From Lelliottia wanjuensis (GTDB taxonomy: Bacteria > Pseudomonadota > Gammaproteobacteria > Enterobacterales > Enterobacteriaceae), in assembly GCF_030238365.1 (NCBI RefSeq), contig NZ_JASSOT010000001.1, positions 410,279 through 474,278 on the forward strand: a stretch of DNA of 64,000 bases, in the 5' to 3' direction. Below the pieces are notes generated by a model. It was not told the DNA's origin. It made no database searches and worked only from the letters and a program-made list of their open reading frames with translations. Positions 46,227-54,954 of this stretch are shown here, one piece after another. A program made the translations under genes and the position numbers. Positions within the stretch are counted from its first letter, which is position 1, and each line of letters begins with the position of its first letter.

Positions 46227-46265
46227 GGGGTTGGTTTGGGTCGTTTTGTGGGTGTGTTTGGGGGG
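46227..46265 (+). other. G-rich tract, possible G-quadruplex
   Basis: Four G tracts (46227-46230, 46238-46240, 46250-46252, 46260-46265) on the plus strand are separated by loops of 7 to 9 bases, directly upstream of the DUF1294 start. The loops are longish, so stability is uncertain. The stretch 46266-46637 holds no gene that I can support. Confidence 0.4.
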
Positions 46266-46491
46266 ATTATATGTGGTGGAGATCGGGGACGAAATAGATA
46301 CCTGGAGTCTGAAATCGAGTCTTTCATTGGTTCGGCTTTGGCTGATGTGAAGAGCAGATGTTGATAGCACTTCACTTTCCCTAAGAATAAAATATGTAGA
46401 GTACGGGTTATGAAACTTTAGCTGCCTTGGGGGGCAGTTAAGTGATGAGCACATATTTAACACAGGCTATTGACTGTTATTGGATTGTTTA

Positions 46492-46512
46492 ATAACCTGC
46501 TTAACAGGTTAT
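46492..46512. repeat. Perfect 8-base inverted repeat upstream of an unknown gene
   Basis: ATAACCTG (46492-46499) and CAGGTTAT (46505-46512) surround a 5-base spacer, 126 bases before the gene at 46638. Size and symmetry fit a repressor operator or a short hairpin; there is no T run. Confidence 0.5.
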
Positions 46513-46637
46513 GCGCAGACCTGTCAGCCTGTAGACAAATCCGCCAACGCGCTTTTTACCCTTTAGTTTTCAGAGCATATCCTTTTAACTTTGCTCTGTG
46601 TTTACAGGCCGCAGAGTATTTGTAAAAGGAACATGCA

Positions 46638-47543
46638 ATGCTCCCACGCATCAATGTTAACGATCACCGTTATGTCCCCTCACTCGATCAGCTTCGCAAA
46701 CAGGCCCGTTTCCTCAGGGATCACTGCAATGTTCAATTGAACCATGCCTATGAGATGGTCGCGTATTTTTATCGATTTTCTTGCTGGGGAGATCTGCTAA
46801 ATCACACCACCAGTGATAAAGCTATCGAAGATCAGCAAATCGTTGCTCACATGCGAGAAGAACTCCAGACATACAGAAACCGTCTGCCATCATCTGACCT
46901 TCAGAGATTATCTCAATTAGCAGCACTGAAGGGCACCTTAACAGAGGCTGTGGTGAATGACCGTATAAAGACATTAAACGATCTGGATATCGTTCAGGTC
47001 TATAATTGCCTGTATAACGAAGAATACTGGGGAGAGCCAGCTCCTGTTTCCTGTTATGAAGTACTCGATGAAACAGACAGATGTTTAGTGTTGCTTGCTA
47101 AACGGACAGCTCTGGCGGGCCGTACCAAAACAGTCAATCCTCATATTAGCTTTCCATGGTTCGGATTCAGAATGTATGGATATTTATACATTGATGGAAA
47201 CACACTGAACTACAACTGCAGGGAACTGGACAGCTACCTATGGCCCTCAGATAAAAAATACACAGCGGTATTCGGCAGGCCGTGGTTTGCTGCGTATGTC
47301 AGTGGCTTCATCCGTATGCAGCTTCATTCACTATGCAGTTCTGGCTTCTCAGGGAAAATGTCATTTGAGAGAATAAATAATGTCGATTTGGTTGCAGGAC
47401 CTGTAAGACAACCATACTTCAATGATGAAACACCAAGCTCATCAATAAACACTATTGTTGAAAATTTACTCAGCATGGGAGGCGTGAGGGACACCAGAAA
47501 ACAAAATGTAACATTCCGTTTTGGTAACGGTGAGATGTATTGA
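46638..47543 (+). CDS. Hypothetical protein with an N-terminal short helical motif
   Basis: I do not recognise this 301-residue protein. Residues 13-52 (LDQLRKQARFLRDHCNV...AYEMVAYFYRFSCWGDLL) resemble the short helical motif found at the N-terminus of many mobile-element proteins, where a repeat of the type LKxxAKxLR...A.E..A...GF..W occurs. The rest is unmatched. No signal peptide is seen. Base composition is AT-rich compared with the backbone. AAAAGGAAC precedes ATG. It overlaps the next ORF by one base (TGATG). Confidence 0.7.
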   Translation: MLPRINVNDHRYVPSLDQLRKQARFLRDHCNVQLNHAYEMVAYFYRFSCWGDLLNHTTSDKAIEDQQIVAHMREELQTYRNRLPSSDLQRLSQLAALKGTLTEAVVNDRIKTLNDLDIVQVYNCLYNEEYWGEPAPVSCYEVLDETDRCLVLLAKRTALAGRTKTVNPHISFPWFGFRMYGYLYIDGNTLNYNCRELDSYLWPSDKKYTAVFGRPWFAAYVSGFIRMQLHSLCSSGFSGKMSFERINNVDLVAGPVRQPYFNDETPSSSINTIVENLLSMGGVRDTRKQNVTFRFGNGEMY

Positions 47544-47728
47544 TGGATCGCTCATTCTGGATTTTACTCAGTGAACTGCCATCTTCAACAACTGCGTTTA
47601 TTTTACTTGCAGGTGTCATCTATACGCTGGCCAGAAAAGATTGCTTTCCCTCGCTTTCACAACGCCAGTTCTTTTATCTGATAATGACGTTTACCATGAT
47701 AACTGGCTGTAAAATCTTATTTGGATAA
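47543..47728 (+). CDS. Small hydrophobic protein, 61 residues
   Basis: Two probable membrane helices (residues 11-27 and 44-60) are separated by a short polar loop (ARKDCFPSLSQRQ). The ATG overlaps the stop of the preceding gene, so translation is probably coupled. Not recognised; possibly a membrane partner of the 301-residue protein. Confidence 0.6.
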   Translation: MDRSFWILLSELPSSTTAFILLAGVIYTLARKDCFPSLSQRQFFYLIMTFTMITGCKILFG

Positions 47729-47826
47729 AACTCACTAGGCCGATGTACGACTTAGCGATTAATATAAAGGGGATCTGGTAATGTCCGCTTCTGGCACAAA
47801 GCAGACCACCAGTCTCCACCCTCCAC

Positions 47827-48003
47827 AAAAAGCCGGATGGCGCTGGCACTTATCCGGCCTACCGATTCTGTTTAGTACGCAGTTTACTGGCGAGTCCAGC
47901 GCGATGCGTTTAGCTCCCCGACGAACATCCACATCAGTTCACACAGCAACCTGCGCAGGGATTTTTCCATTTCCGGAAACAGCGATTGCTGGCAGAGCGC
48001 CTC
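47827..48003 (-). pseudogene. REP plus 3' fragment of the 145-codon repeated gene
   Basis: REP (47827-47862) and about 130 bases closely match 49646-49775, the 3' third of the intact gene. Homology stops sharply near CTGGCAGAGC (48000). The whole 47729-48041 gap is taken up by this remnant and its flank TCCGCTTCTGGCACAAAG, which recurs near 60340 and in altered form near 52075. Confidence 0.75.
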
Positions 48004-48041
48004 TTAGGCTCACCCGCTAAAGCGGTGAGCCTGTTTGCGAA

Positions 48042-49454
48042 TTAACGTATCACACTGACATTTTCCAGTTTTACCAGACTTTCAGGTTTATCACCGACTT
48101 GCTGAGCGACCGGGACGAAGACGTTGAGATCTTGCAGCCAGGCTGACTTACCACTACTCCTCCGTTGCCCTTCATGAGTTTCATGACATTCTACTAAGAG
48201 ATATTTCCCACTAAACTCAGGTGCAATGCTATGCGCATCACCCTCTCCCGTTACTTCACATCGTAAAGTTGCAGCAGTAACTTTCTTATCGTCATCAATG
48301 GTGTCCCATTGCGCCTGATATCGTTGGCCGGTCACTAACGGGAAACGCAGATCGGTCTGTAGCTTGTTGAGCAATGAAGAACCGCTACTGATGGACATGG
48401 TGTATTTAAGCTGTAGCTGGTTACCCAGGGTTAAACGCTGCACTGTCCAGATGCCATAATCTTCCAGCTTGCGTATATAACCATCTGGCTGTGCATCCAA
48501 CTGGACTTTAACCTCTCCAGGCGCGCTAACTTCGGTGTAGCGAATCTGTTTAAAACGCGGAAGTGCCCAGGGTTTGATCAACGACTGCGCCTGGTGCTCA
48601 ATGGCCACAGAAAGGGGGAATTTACTCAGCCATTGTGAATTATTATTACTCAGATCGGGCATTGATGGCCCCATCAATGTTGATGATGGTTTGTTAACGG
48701 CGGGTACAAAGTGCCCTTCGGCAGTGAATGTTTTTCCTGCCGGTAGTTGGCACATTTGCCCGAAGCGTTCTTCCATTTGAGTGTTAATTTTGAAGCTACT
48801 TTTGCGGCGAACAATATCAGCCGTAATGAGGGAATCCGTAACACGCCCTTCGCTGTCGATATTCATTGCGGCGAAAGCATCGCCCTGATGGGTTTTACAG
48901 TTATATAAGTAGTGCTCAATCTTTAATTCAAGCGGCGCGTCGTAAGGCGGTTCCCAGATGATATCTGCATAGTCGTATCCCATGCGTACCGATAAAATGT
49001 CGCCAACGCGCTGGATGCTATTCACATCGACAAGATCGGTCGTGCCGACTGAAGACGTGGCGGATAATCTTTCCCAATGTGCTTCTTTTATCGGTAGATT
49101 ACAAACCGTACGGATATCCTCTGCGGTCATCAGCTTATCGTCCTGTGCAGGCGCATACCGTGAGTAACTGGCGCCGTAAAAGCGAGCTTTGGTAAGCCCC
49201 TCATTATCCAGTAAATCTTTGTACAGAATCTGAGCCTTGTTATTTTTACAATCAACGGAATGCCATTCCTGAGCTATTTTTCCGTCATTGAAGTTCAACG
49301 ACACCATGTAATTCACACGGTCGTGGATTTTAGTTATCGACAAAGGGTTTACGCCACCACCTGTCAATGCAGGTTTATCAGCAGCCTGAACATACGAAAA
49401 CGGCAAGAGAGAGAGAACAAAAAGCGAACGCATTAAAGGGTGTGGGTAGTACAT
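48042..49454 (-). CDS. Exported hypothetical protein, 470 residues
   Basis: A signal peptide (residues 1-24, cleavage near VQAADKP) and a large periplasmic body with five or more cysteines, several likely disulfide-bonded. I do not recognise the family. ATG 49454 has AAGGA six bases upstream. It lies between a truncated (47827) and an intact (49655) copy of the repeated 145-codon gene, as cargo. Confidence 0.75.
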   Translation of the reverse strand: MYYPHPLMRSLFVLSLLPFSYVQAADKPALTGGGVNPLSITKIHDRVNYMVSLNFNDGKIAQEWHSVDCKNNKAQILYKDLLDNEGLTKARFYGASYSRYAPAQDDKLMTAEDIRTVCNLPIKEAHWERLSATSSVGTTDLVDVNSIQRVGDILSVRMGYDYADIIWEPPYDAPLELKIEHYLYNCKTHQGDAFAAMNIDSEGRVTDSLITADIVRRKSSFKINTQMEERFGQMCQLPAGKTFTAEGHFVPAVNKPSSTLMGPSMPDLSNNNSQWLSKFPLSVAIEHQAQSLIKPWALPRFKQIRYTEVSAPGEVKVQLDAQPDGYIRKLEDYGIWTVQRLTLGNQLQLKYTMSISSGSSLLNKLQTDLRFPLVTGQRYQAQWDTIDDDKKVTAATLRCEVTGEGDAHSIAPEFSGKYLLVECHETHEGQRRSSGKSAWLQDLNVFVPVAQQVGDKPESLVKLENVSVIR

Positions 49455-49610
49455 ACATGTTCCTTCATATACTGAATAATAAATAAAGGTATCGGCATCC
49501 AGGAATAAATGATTAGCTTGAGTTGATATGCACGTTACAGATTAACGTAGCGTGACCGCGGCATCAGGCTCAAAACTGACTCCCAGTCTCAGATCTCACA
49601 TCAACCAACA

Positions 49611-49645
49611 AAAAGCCGGATGGCGCTAACGCTTATCCGGCCTAC
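49611..49645. repeat. REP after the 145-codon gene, copy 1
   Basis: AAAGCCGGATGGCGCTAACG...TATCCGGCCTAC forms a REP hairpin just beyond the stop codon. The same arrangement is seen after all copies of the gene. Confidence 0.8.
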
Positions 49646-49654
49646 CGATTCTGT

Positions 49655-50092
49655 TTAGTGCGCAGTCTGCTGGCGAGCCCAGCGCGGTGCGTTTAGCTCC
49701 CCGGCGAACATCCACATCAGTTCACACAGCAACCCGCGCAGGGATTTTTCCATCTCCGGTAACAGCGACTGCTGGCAGAGCAGCTGAGTCAGCGTCTGGC
49801 AGTAATCGCACAGCGCTTCGGCGTCAGGCTCAAAATACGATGGCGTTTCTGGGAGCGTGTCGACAGTAAAGCGCTCAATCAGGTGCGCCGGGATGGGTTC
49901 GCTAAGCGTCGGGCGAAGCAACGCGAGGCACGCACTGATTCGGCCCAGCAGCGCCAGTTTGTACGCGGGTTCGTGGCATTCCATCAGGGTTTCGGCAAAA
50001 CGATCGCAGCAGTCGGCGAGATCGGTGAAGTCTGTCGCGGCGCTGAACGGGACGCTCAGTAAATCGTGGGCTGGGGTGAAAATGGTGGTCAT
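49655..50092 (-). CDS. Repeated 145-residue protein, copy 1
   Basis: A small, soluble, mainly helical protein of unknown function (start MTTIFTPAHDLLSVPF) with five cysteines, including a CC pair near residue 28. Copy 2 at 56430 differs at roughly nine positions. ATG 50092 has GGAG nine bases upstream; the longer frame to 50251 reads through the structured leader. The arrangement of a C4-RNA-like leader followed by a short gene recalls immunity regions of P1- and P4-type phages, so a satellite origin is possible but not shown. Confidence 0.75.
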   Translation of the reverse strand: MTTIFTPAHDLLSVPFSAATDFTDLADCCDRFAETLMECHEPAYKLALLGRISACLALLRPTLSEPIPAHLIERFTVDTLPETPSYFEPDAEALCDYCQTLTQLLCQQSLLPEMEKSLRGLLCELMWMFAGELNAPRWARQQTAH

Positions 50093-50130
50093 GGGGAAAA
50101 CTCCAACAAGATGTTTGTGATAACCGCCAG

Positions 50131-50230
50131 CGGAGAGGTCAATCTCACGGGTGGCAGATCCGGGCGGGGTTGACCTTACCGATCTTGTTGGCAACCGGCG
50201 CGTCTTGCGACGCCCCCACCCGGCCCGCCA
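50131..50230 (-). ncRNA. C4-antisense-RNA-like structured leader, copy 1
   Basis: The minus strand upstream of the gene shows a GCGTC-GCAA-GACGC hairpin (50212-50199). It also has CCGGGTGGG and GGTCAACCCCGCCCGG segments, and a TTGACCTC motif complementary to AAGGTCAA. These resemble the C4 antisense RNA of phages P1/P7 and related leaders. Copy 2 (56909-57004) keeps the stems. The assignment is from memory of the motif. Confidence 0.5.
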
Positions 50231-50279
50231 TTGTAGCGTAGCCGTGTGCACGACACAAAACAGGCGTGGACGCGCCGGA

Positions 50280-50415
50280 GTGTCGCCAACAAGAGTGTTT
50301 CAGGAGGTCAATCCCGGTACCTGATTTTGCAGGTGCGGATGAAGAATACGGCGATAACCGGATATCGACAACGGGTATTACCGGAAGGAGGATCTCGTTG
50401 TTGAATGTAATTTTT
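50280..50415. repeat. Conserved outer leader of the repeated module, copy 1
   Basis: Sequence starting TTTCAGGAGGTCAATCCCGG (50299) and ending near TTGAATGTAATT (50401-50412) is repeated with few changes at 57068-57188. It contains a second TTGACCTCC (minus strand), possibly the target of the C4-like RNA. Confidence 0.6.
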
Positions 50416-50426
50416 TCAAGGAGTTA

Positions 50427-50490
50427 CATCATTCAAATCTATTTGTTAAGCATGTTATCCAGTTATAGTTAACTCTCGCTAAAACCTATT
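50427..50490 (-). pseudogene. 3' tail of the 2H-phosphoesterase-like gene
   Basis: The minus strand encodes VLARVNYNWITCLTNRFE-stop, nearly the C-terminus of the intact protein at 52191-52877. Similarity starts 13 bases beyond the stop and ends abruptly at 50490. Confidence 0.75.
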
Positions 50491-50584
50491 ACCAGGAGGC
50501 CGTGACTAACGTATCAATCCTTTATGCTGACGCTGATTGATGAACATGATGAGTGATTTGCGTATTCCCACTTGTTTTAATCCC

Positions 50585-50766
50585 TAGGCCGGATAAGCGT
50601 TAGCGCCATCCGGCTTCACATTCAAAGCATTAAAGCGAAACGGGATAAAGCTGATACACCGCCACCTTCGCCGGGACACTGACAATAAACCAGGTTTTGA
50701 ACGGCTGCTTTTGCGTTTTATGACGAAAGAGTTGTTGACCCACAATCGCGCCTGGTCCCCCTCCGA
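50585..50766 (-). pseudogene. REP plus 3' fragment of the DUF1294 gene
   Basis: After a REP (50585-50617), bases 50637-50766 match 45890-46030 of the intact DUF1294 gene, including GACAAACCAGG-like and GTTGTTGACCCACAATCGCG segments, with small deletions. The rest of the 50093-50905 gap holds the C4-like leader, the 2H tail and, after 50770, an AT-rich promoter region. Confidence 0.75.
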
Positions 50767-50905
50767 CAGCTCAAAATTTTTGACAAAATACATTTGATTC
50801 AACTTATCACCAGGCGTGTTAGTTGTTAAGGAACATCAGAGCAGGAAGAGATAATGTGTTATTATAATAAAAATGTGATCTTGAGGGTTTAAGGATTATA
50901 AATAT

Positions 50906-51352
50906 ATGAGATTTTATAGTATCGATTATCTACAAATGCAGTCTAACATCAATGATTATTTAAAATACATCATTATATTTAGCACTTTATTTATCCTGAT
51001 CGTTGTTTTTAGCCTGTATATGCGTCATCGTCTGCAAACTAAATATCGTGATTTAACCATCATCGCCTTCTTATTTTTACTCTTCCTTTCTGGTGTTCAG
51101 TATGCAGATTATACTGACAGCCAAAATATACACTCCCAATCATCACAGATGGTTAACTTTGTTAGGCTGTTATCACAAGAAAAAGAAGTAAATGTGAACT
51201 CTATATTTTCCAGCTCCGTACAACTCTCGGACGGCATTATCATTAAAATCAATGATTTTTATTATCGGGTTAACTTAAGCCCGGACCAAAAAACATACAA
51301 CCTGGTTGAAGTTTCGTTAGTAAATCCAGACATAGAAATCATAAAAAACTGA
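50906..51352 (+). CDS. DUF3290 membrane protein
   Basis: This 148-residue protein has two N-terminal helices (residues 20-40 and 50-67) and a small beta domain. It has the typical DUF3290 start (FYSIDYLQMQSNINDYLKY). DUF3290 genes are usually paired with DUF421, as here (9 bases apart). The AT-rich composition and the family's abundance in Firmicutes suggest transfer. Role unknown. Confidence 0.82.
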   Translation: MRFYSIDYLQMQSNINDYLKYIIIFSTLFILIVVFSLYMRHRLQTKYRDLTIIAFLFLLFLSGVQYADYTDSQNIHSQSSQMVNFVRLLSQEKEVNVNSIFSSSVQLSDGIIIKINDFYYRVNLSPDQKTYNLVEVSLVNPDIEIIKN

Positions 51353-51361
51353 GGATGAGAA

Positions 51362-51997
51362 ATGATAATTTATACACCTATTATTTTAAAGCTGGGTCTG
51401 GGGATACTGTGTTTAATTGTACAAATAAATCTCATGGGGAAAGGGAATCTGGCCCCTTCATCCGCAATGGATCAGGTTCAGAACTATGTTCTCGGGGGGA
51501 TTATCGGCGGCGTAATTTACAATGAATCGATAACAGTACTACAGTTTGTCCTGGTGCTAATTATATGGACTTTTCTCGTCTTTGTTCTTAAGTTTCTAAA
51601 AGAGAATAATCGGTTAGTTAAACGTATTATCGATGGCAAACCTATCACCTTGGTACATAATGGCAGTGTTAATGTCAAGGAGTGTTTACGCAATGGTGTT
51701 TCTGCAAATGATTTGATGTTCAAATTGAGAGCAAATGGTATTTATGAAATAGAACAACTCAAACGCGTGGTTCTGGAACAGAATGGGCAGTTAACCATTA
51801 TACAAAGTGGTGATGAGAATATACGTTATCCTATTATAGTGGATGGTCTGGCAAACCATGACCTGCTCGAAATCCTTAATAAAGACAATGACTGGTTAGA
51901 AAATGAAGTGATAAAGCAGGGCTTCAGTAAAATCAGTGAAGTATATTTAGGCGAGTATTTATCGGGTAGAATAAATTTATACGGATATGAAAAATAA
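51362..51997 (+). CDS. DUF421 (YetF-like) membrane protein
   Basis: This 211-residue protein has three N-terminal helices and a cytoplasmic domain in two lobes of the DUF421/YetF family (LKENNRLVKRIIDGKPITLVHNG near residue 78). Forms an apparent two-gene operon with DUF3290; AAAACTGAGGATGAG precedes ATG. AT-rich relative to the chromosome. In Bacillus, YetF-type proteins are envelope proteins of undefined role. Confidence 0.85.
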   Translation: MIIYTPIILKLGLGILCLIVQINLMGKGNLAPSSAMDQVQNYVLGGIIGGVIYNESITVLQFVLVLIIWTFLVFVLKFLKENNRLVKRIIDGKPITLVHNGSVNVKECLRNGVSANDLMFKLRANGIYEIEQLKRVVLEQNGQLTIIQSGDENIRYPIIVDGLANHDLLEILNKDNDWLENEVIKQGFSKISEVYLGEYLSGRINLYGYEK

Positions 51998-52127
51998 TTT
52001 CCAAAATTAATACCCTTATTATCAGGAGGCAGCCATTTCAGGTGTGCCTCTGCCTGAGAACACTGACATCAACGTCCGCTCCTGACACAACGCAGACCGT
52101 CATCCTCCCCCGTCCTGATAAATCAGC

Positions 52128-52164
52128 AAAAAAGCCGGATGGCGCTAACGCTTATCTGGCCTAC
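52128..52164. repeat. REP between DUF421 and the 2H-like gene
   Basis: AAAAGCCGGATGGCGCTAACG...TATCTGGCCTAC; one base departs from the usual TATCCGG. Flanked on the left by a variant of TCCGCTTCTGGCACAAAG. Confidence 0.75.
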
Positions 52165-52190
52165 AGGTTCTGCTTATAATGCCTGTTACA

Positions 52191-52877
52191 TCATTCAAAT
52201 CTATTGATTAAGCACGTTGTCCAGTTGTAGTTAACTCTCGCTAAAACCAGCTCCCCCGAAACCTCACCGAAATCGACCGCCTGATGCCTGGCAAAAAAAT
52301 CGCGCAATGCTTCAGGTAAAAATTGCGCGTTGTATCGCAATATTGTGCTGTGCCAGAACGGCGCGGGTAATGGACTACCGGCGTGGCGCTGCAACAGCTC
52401 CTCTTTCCATTGCGATTTTAAAACGCTTTCGCAAAATGACTGACGCATCGCAATGGCAGGATCATCCGGAATACCGGCCAGCAACAGCTGACCGGGAAGC
52501 GCCACCAGCCTCAAGTGCCTGATCACAATGTGCTTGCCCTGGTATTCACGCCAGATATCTTCCAGTTGCCTTGTCTTCGCCGGGAGCGGTTCGTTTTCCT
52601 CATACAGCGGCAGCGTCAGGGGCAGAAAGGTAAAATGCACGCTGCTGAGAGGGAGCATATCGGCCAGTCGATCCCTTTGCACCAGCGCTGCCAGCTCACG
52701 AATAAGCCCTGCGACTGGCGCGGGCACCTGGGGTCGAATGCCCGTTGCCAGCGCCAGTTTGTCAGGATCGTAGTAACGCTCTGTTCTGATTTCACCGATA
52801 CCGGGGGTTTCCCGCCAGATACTGAGTGTCTTTTGGTTAGTCGCGCTGTAAACGTTTTGCAGTTGACTGGTTCTCAT
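52191..52877 (-). CDS. 2H-phosphoesterase-like protein
   Basis: This 228-residue protein has two His-x-Thr motifs about 95 residues apart: HFTF at 81-84 and HSTI at 176-179. This is the signature of 2H phosphoesterases (2'-5' RNA ligase, LigT, cyclic phosphodiesterase families). The fold assignment is inferred from the motifs and their spacing. It is 21 bases after the SnoaL-like gene and probably co-transcribed. A truncated copy of its 3' end lies at 50427. Confidence 0.65.
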   Translation of the reverse strand: MRTSQLQNVYSATNQKTLSIWRETPGIGEIRTERYYDPDKLALATGIRPQVPAPVAGLIRELAALVQRDRLADMLPLSSVHFTFLPLTLPLYEENEPLPAKTRQLEDIWREYQGKHIVIRHLRLVALPGQLLLAGIPDDPAIAMRQSFCESVLKSQWKEELLQRHAGSPLPAPFWHSTILRYNAQFLPEALRDFFARHQAVDFGEVSGELVLARVNYNWTTCLINRFE

Positions 52878-52898
52878 GACAGAGCCGCCCTCCTCTCA

Positions 52899-53303
52899 TC
52901 AGGCAGTCTCAGCGTCCAACAGAGACGTGCCATACGAATTATCAATGGTACACAGCCAGCGATCGCCCTTTTCCTGCCGGAAAACATAGGTTGCACGGCG
53001 CGTGGTTTCGACCGTTCCGCCCTGACCATCAGGGAAACGAAGTTTAGTTTCCATGATCACCAGCGCATCGCCACCCCCTTCGATAACCTGCATCTCTCCC
53101 TGCTCAACAATAAGTTGATCCTGAAAGTAATCTGAAATGGCGATGAAGGCTTTACGGATATTCTCTTTTCCGGTCACGATCAAACCTGGCTTCACCACCA
53201 GAGCAGCCTCTTCGGCGTAATTCTCCATCAGAGCATCAAAATCTTTCGCGGAAATTGCTCTGTCACAGGATTCTATAATCTGGCGTAGCGGATGTGAGTG
53301 CAT
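52899..53303 (-). CDS. SnoaL-like / DUF4440 (NTF2-fold) protein
   Basis: This 134-residue protein has an NTF2 cone fold: helix RAISAKDFDALMENYAEEAALVVKPG (residues 15-40), then beta strands with RRATYVFRQEKGDRWLCTIDNSYG. Such proteins are small-molecule binders or cyclases. It is the first gene of a pair with the 2H-like gene. Confidence 0.8.
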   Translation of the reverse strand: MHSHPLRQIIESCDRAISAKDFDALMENYAEEAALVVKPGLIVTGKENIRKAFIAISDYFQDQLIVEQGEMQVIEGGGDALVIMETKLRFPDGQGGTVETTRRATYVFRQEKGDRWLCTIDNSYGTSLLDAETA

Positions 53304-53541
53304 GGATATTATCCTGTTAAGTGTTTCGTTGGATCCTCAGTGTATATGAGTCCTTGAGGTTAACACGTTATTTAACGAGGCTTTGTGCGCACACGTCCAG
53401 GTGGCGTGCGGACATTTTTAGGGTTTCATTCATAGTGAAAATAATTCTGGTCATTACCAAAACTGGCAGTTGATTGTTATTTGTATGACTTTTAGAATAA
53501 ACCCGCAACTCATTGATTGAATTTACTTTAGGGAAATAATA

Positions 53542-54480
53542 ATGAAAAAAAGTAGCGTTGCGATAATGATGATGGCCACGTTTTCAGGTGCAGTTTATGC
53601 GGAGTCCTCGCCATGGACACCGGATTTTTCCCCGGAAAGTCTCAGTGTTTCAGCCTCCGCTGGCATGCTGAGCGGGAAATCCCAGGAAAGGGTTTATGAC
53701 GAGGTAACCGGTCGAAAAGTCAGCCAGCTGGACTGGAAAATTAAAAATGTCGCCATTCTGAAGGGCGACATTTCCTGGGATGCGTACTCGTTCCTGACCC
53801 TGAACGCCCGCGGCTGGACGTCTCTGGCATCAGGATCTGGCCATATGGATGACTACGACTGGATGAACGAAAGTCAATCCTCATGGACAGACCACTCATC
53901 CCATCCGGCGACGAATGTCAATTATGCCAATGAATACGATCTTAATGTCAAAGGCTGGGTCTTCCAGGCCGAAAACTATAAAGCTGGCGTCGTCGCTGGT
54001 TATCAGGAAACCCGTTTCAGCTGGACGGCGACCGGTGGGTCTTATAATTATGATAACGGCACAAATACGGGGAATTTCCCGGCAGGCGAACGCGGGATTG
54101 GTTATAGCCAGCGATTCTCGATGCCATACATTGGCCTCGCGGGGCAATATCGCTTTAATGACATTGAATTGAACGCGCTGTTTAAATTCAGTGACTGGGT
54201 CCGGGCGCATGATAATGACGAGCACTATATGCGCGATCTGACTTTCCGTGAGAAAACGTCCAACTCACGTTATTACGGTGCATCAGTGGATGCCGGATAT
54301 TACGTCACACCGCACGCCAAAGTCTTTGCTGAATTTTCCTATAGCAATTACCAGGAAGGCAAAGGTGGTACTCAGATCATTGATAACAACAGCGGTGAAT
54401 CAGGATCGATTGGCGGAGATGCGGCTGGCATTTCTAACAAAAACTATACCATCACCGCCGGCCTCCAGTATCGCTTCTGA
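53542..54480 (+). CDS. Omptin-family outer-membrane protease
   Basis: This 312-residue, 10-strand beta barrel is of the OmpT/PgtE/Pla family, ending in the aromatic residue of a beta-barrel signal (LQYRF). Catalytic residues are all present: Asp104 and Asp106 in MDDYDW and Asp226-His228 in DNDEHY, with a signal peptide ending VYAESS. Omptins cleave between basic residues of antimicrobial peptides and plasminogen when LPS is bound. GGGAAATAAT precedes ATG. It is flanked by accessory genes and ended by a strong terminator. Confidence 0.95.
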   Translation: MKKSSVAIMMMATFSGAVYAESSPWTPDFSPESLSVSASAGMLSGKSQERVYDEVTGRKVSQLDWKIKNVAILKGDISWDAYSFLTLNARGWTSLASGSGHMDDYDWMNESQSSWTDHSSHPATNVNYANEYDLNVKGWVFQAENYKAGVVAGYQETRFSWTATGGSYNYDNGTNTGNFPAGERGIGYSQRFSMPYIGLAGQYRFNDIELNALFKFSDWVRAHDNDEHYMRDLTFREKTSNSRYYGASVDAGYYVTPHAKVFAEFSYSNYQEGKGGTQIIDNNSGESGSIGGDAAGISNKNYTITAGLQYRF

Positions 54481-54516
54481 TTAAGCGCGCCGCATCACAA
54501 ATTGATAAAAAATACA

Positions 54517-54538
54517 AAGCCCCTCACGGGGCTTTTTT
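54517..54538 (+). terminator. Intrinsic terminator after the omptin gene
   Basis: AAAGCCCC-TCAC-GGGGCTTTTTT: 8-base stem, tetraloop and T run, 37 bases after the stop. Confidence 0.92.
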
Positions 54539-54688
54539 GTTGATTTAATTTCCAAAAAAGAACCAGATATAGGTTTCTTAACGATGGCCTGCCCCTGGTG
54601 AGGATAAGAAAATTCACTTCAGCCAGTGACAAATCAAAAATACGATCTAAGATTTTGAAGGAAGAAAACGGATTACAAGGAGTTTCTG

Positions 54689-54796
54689 ATGATTATTGTT
54701 GTGGCAGCAGTTTTAGTATCCCTGCTCGTTGTGTTGGGACTTAACTACATCTTGCAACAGCTGATGAGTGCATGGTGCGATCCGGATGGTCATTAA
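54689..54796 (+). CDS. Small membrane protein, 35 residues
   Basis: A 35-codon ORF starts MIIVVAAVLVSLLVVLG, with one membrane helix (residues 2-25), then LMSAWCDPDGH. AAGGAG lies 7 bases upstream of the ATG, a strong ribosome site, and the ORF is well separated from neighbours. Not recognised; similar in size to known single-helix stress proteins of enterobacteria. Confidence 0.7.
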   Translation: MIIVVAAVLVSLLVVLGLNYILQQLMSAWCDPDGH

Positions 54797-54954
54797 GTCT
54801 CGCTGAACTGTTAAACGCCCCGCTCCCGGCCCCTCGTGTTTTGCCGTTGCAACCTCCCGTCTCGTGGGCAGCTCAATGCTGCCCTCAGGCTTGACCTGAA
54901 GTTAACTTGAGCTTTTAAGATACCCATCAGGTACTCAAAAAAAGGACTCAGGTT

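Noticed and set aside
53401..53541. PhoP box upstream of the omptin gene
   Set aside because: Looked for two GTTTA-type repeats 5 bases apart; only weak fragments are present.
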